Assembly: GCF_024649945.1 (NCBI RefSeq)
Contig: NZ_JANKMS010000002.1
Span: 620,001-684,000 of the forward strand
From: Flavobacterium panacis
GTDB lineage: Bacteria; Bacteroidota; Bacteroidia; Flavobacteriales; Flavobacteriaceae
Reading direction: 5' to 3'
DNA length: 64,000 nt
Made by a program: the position numbers and the translations under genes. Below are positions 61,990 to 64,000 of this stretch, one piece after another. Position 1 is the stretch's first letter. Every line of letters begins with the position of its first letter. The notes under the pieces were generated by a model. The model did no database searches. It worked only from the letters and a program-made list of their open reading frames with translations, and was not told the DNA's origin.

Positions 61990-62604
61990 ATGAAAAAAAA
62001 GCATCTTTATATTTTAGCCTTTCTTGCAGCCGCTTTTTTAGCGTATCATTCTGTTTATTTCAAGAAACTGAGTGATGTGAAAAAAGCGCAAAAGGAATCT
62101 TTTGATTTTAAAGCTTATGCCGATTCCATTTATTATAAAGGCATTTTGAAAAGCAAAAAAACGATTAGTTTGAGCAGTTTAAGCTCTTCCTTAAAATTAG
62201 ACAAAAATGCTACTTTTAAAAATTTTGGAAATAGACTAGGAATAGGAAATTCAGCCTATTTTATGATTAAAAGCACGGGTAAAATCATCGACTTCAAAGA
62301 TGGCATTTACACTGTTGCTGACGAACATAATGGTGTTGTATTTATTGATACTAAATACATTTTCGGGAATGATTTACGAGACGCTTCAGGCTTAGTAAAA
62401 CTGACTGATTTTAAAACCAATGCCCAATTCAACAAAGTATCTGAAAACTTAAATGAGATTGTTCGAAATGAGGTCATCCCAAAACAAATTAAAAATCTAA
62501 AAGTGGGAGACAGTATTTCATTTTCGGGAGCAATTAAACTAAGTAAAAAACAGGCTTTGTTTACTGACCTTTTAATTATTCCATCACAAATTAAACTTCA
62601 GTAA
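61990..62604 (+). CDS. DUF2291 family protein
   Basis: A 204-aa protein with an N-terminal membrane helix (HLYILAFLAAAFLAYHSVYF, residues about 5-24) and a periplasmic beta-domain of OB-like character containing 'FGNRLGIGNSAYFMIKSTGK' and 'LKVGDSISFSGAIKL'. DUF2291 proteins are found almost only inside operons for ribose-type sugar ABC importers and are supposed to assist them; the mechanism is unknown. Two base pairs separate it from the preceding gene, and the ATPase gene begins immediately after. Family assignment is good. Confidence 0.8.
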   Translation: MKKKHLYILAFLAAAFLAYHSVYFKKLSDVKKAQKESFDFKAYADSIYYKGILKSKKTISLSSLSSSLKLDKNATFKNFGNRLGIGNSAYFMIKSTGKIIDFKDGIYTVADEHNGVVFIDTKYIFGNDLRDASGLVKLTDFKTNAQFNKVSENLNEIVRNEVIPKQIKNLKVGDSISFSGAIKLSKKQALFTDLLIIPSQIKLQ

Positions 62605-62605
62605 T

Positions 62606-64000
62606 TTGTTACAAGCAATAAACATATCAAAAGAATTTCCAGGGGTAAAAGCACTTAATCAGGTAAATTTTAAATTTTATCCTGGAAAAGTCAATGCCAT
62701 ATTGGGAGAAAATGGCGCAGGAAAATCTACGCTTTTAAAAATTTTGACAGGCGTTTATACCGAATATGATGGCGAAATTCATTTAAATGGAGAGAAAGTC
62801 TCATTTTCGAATATAAAAGACGCACAAAATGCAGGTATTGCCATTATCCATCAGGAATTAAATCTAATTCCCGAACTCAGTGTAACCCAAAATTTATTTT
62901 TAGGAAGAGAAATTCTAACCCCACTTGGAATTTTAGATGCTGCAAAAATGGAAACAGAAGCCAAGCGTATTTTTGAAAAAATTCAATTAAACGTTTCTCC
63001 AAAAACCTTGGTTCAACAGCTGAAAGTAGGAGAACAACAATTAATTGAAATCGCAAAAGCACTTCTCTGCAATGCTGATGTCATTTTAATGGACGAACCT
63101 ACTTCTGCCCTAAGCGACAAAGAAATAGACAATCTCCACCGCATTATTTATGAGTTAAAAAAAGAAAACAAAACGATTGTCTACATTTCTCATAAAATGG
63201 ATGAATTGTTCAAAATTGCTGAAAACTACACTGTTTTAAGAGACGGAAACAGCATAGATGAGGGAGAAATAAAGGATACTACCGAGAACGAATTAATTCG
63301 GAAAATGGTGGGCCGTGATGTTCTTATCGATAAAAAATGCGTCCAGAATCAATTTCAAAATACCATTTTAAAAGTCGATAACCTCAACCTCATTCATCCT
63401 AATGATAAAAAAAGAAAACTTCTTCATGATATTTCTTTTGAACTAAAAAAAGGAGAAGTGTTGGGGATATTTGGTTTGATGGGAGCTGGAAGAACCGAAC
63501 TTTTGGAAACTTTGTTTGGCATGTACCCAGCAAGCAGCACTTATGCTTTAGAAATTGATCAAAAAAAAGCGTTTCATAAAAAACCAAAAGAAGCCATTGA
63601 AAATGGATTAGCTTTTGTAACCGAAGACCGTAAAACTGAAGGACTGATTTTAGGAATGGACATTTCGTCTAATATCAGTTTGACAAACCTGCCTGTTTCT
63701 GGTTTTTTGGATCAGCTGAAAGAAAAAAACTCTTCGAAAAATTATATTGAAAAGTTACGCATCAAGACGCCGTCTGAAATGCAGTTATGCCAAAATTTAA
63801 GCGGCGGTAACCAACAAAAAGTAGTTCTTGCAAAATGGCTCTCGACCAATCCTCAAATTCTAATGATGGATGAGCCTACCCGCGGAATTGATATTAACGC
63901 CAAAAGCGAAATTTACAACCTGATAAAAGAACTAGCAGCTGACCACATGAGTATTTTATTAGTTTCGTCTGAAATTCCCGAAATACTTGCTCTTTCGGAT
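62606..64000 (+). CDS. sugar ABC transporter ATP-binding protein (RbsA-like), 3' end outside window
   Basis: The frame is open from 62576 to the window end, and no ATG precedes the conserved sequence. I place the start at TTG 62606 (LLQAINISKEFPGVKALNQV), 1 bp after the DUF2291 stop; TTG starts are rare in this group. At least 465 residues are visible, with two ATPase halves: Walker A 'GENGAGKST' and Walker B 'VILMDEPTSALSD' in the first, a degenerate 'GLMGAGRTELL', the signature 'LSGGNQQKV' and 'ILMMDEPTRGID' in the second. This is the double-ATPase layout of RbsA, MglA and XylG. It energises import with permease genes expected just past the window. Confidence 0.92.
   Translation, partial: MLQAINISKEFPGVKALNQVNFKFYPGKVNAILGENGAGKSTLLKILTGVYTEYDGEIHLNGEKVSFSNIKDAQNAGIAIIHQELNLIPELSVTQNLFLGREILTPLGILDAAKMETEAKRIFEKIQLNVSPKTLVQQLKVGEQQLIEIAKALLCNADVILMDEPTSALSDKEIDNLHRIIYELKKENKTIVYISHKMDELFKIAENYTVLRDGNSIDEGEIKDTTENELIRKMVGRDVLIDKKCVQNQFQNTILKVDNLNLIHPNDKKRKLLHDISFELKKGEVLGIFGLMGAGRTELLETLFGMYPASSTYALEIDQKKAFHKKPKEAIENGLAFVTEDRKTEGLILGMDISSNISLTNLPVSGFLDQLKEKNSSKNYIEKLRIKTPSEMQLCQNLSGGNQQKVVLAKWLSTNPQILMMDEPTRGIDINAKSEIYNLIKELAADHMSILLVSSEIPEILALSD

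Overview
The window looks like the chromosome of a Bacteroidota bacterium, most likely a Flavobacterium. It is AT-rich, its promoters fit the Bacteroidota pattern (a TTG-type -33 box and a TAnnTTTG -7 box), and it carries Sus-type glycan genes (GH97, a SusR-like regulator) and DUF5977 and DUF3164 proteins. No database search was possible; family names come from motifs recognised by eye.

Layout. (1) 1-6.7 kb, glycan use: the tail of a Crp/Fnr regulator, then a GH97 alpha-glucosidase divergent from a SusR-like membrane regulator, then a GH3 beta-glucosidase. (2) 6.8-9.8 kb, a sugar-type regulon: a HAD-like protein and a DeoR repressor read rightwards, and a YbjJ-like MFS transporter reads leftwards. 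Both promoters carry related TTGCAA-type operator words, including a 34-bp near-perfect palindrome. (3) 10.5-13.6 kb: a GH43-like exported enzyme divergent from a GntR-type regulator. (4) 13.7-55.3 kb, a phage-derived island of about 41.6 kb. (5) 55.6-56.5 kb: a MarR-GNAT fusion with its own operator. (6) 57.1-64 kb: a DeoR-controlled operon for an unidentified sugar, with a FucI-like isomerase, a two-subunit transketolase, a lipoprotein sugar-binding protein, DUF2291 and an RbsA-type ATPase that runs off the end.

The island is the main object of interest. It opens with a self-cleaving S24 repressor facing a rightward promoter covered by TGTA-N6-TACA operators. Small early genes follow, including a Mu-type DUF3164 protein. 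Next comes a complete lysis cassette: a holin-like protein, a Cys/His endolysin and a one-protein spanin. Very large proteins without signal peptides come after it: a 715-aa unknown, a 1160-aa protein that looks like a polymorphic toxin followed by a probable but frameshifted immunity gene, a 2450-aa beta-rich protein and a 1958-aa VWA/FN3 protein. The rest is tail-fibre material: a gp53-like fibre, a tail-fibre assembly chaperone, two DUF5977 proteins, two fused fibres and four tandem two-gene cassettes, three of which end in PKD plus BspA/DUF285 repeat proteins. I see no transposase, integrase, terminase, portal, capsid, sheath, tube or baseplate gene. My reading is an SOS-inducible, lysis-released device made of giant proteins, exchangeable fibres and a toxin. 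It may be a reduced prophage, a partner of tail genes located elsewhere, or a delivery particle not yet described.

All three late transcription units of the island (lysis, first fibre, giant proteins) have a TTTACA/TGTAAA inverted repeat 170-290 bp upstream of the first gene, which suggests common late control. The fibre cassettes share blocks of about 1 kb of near-identical DNA that could recombine.
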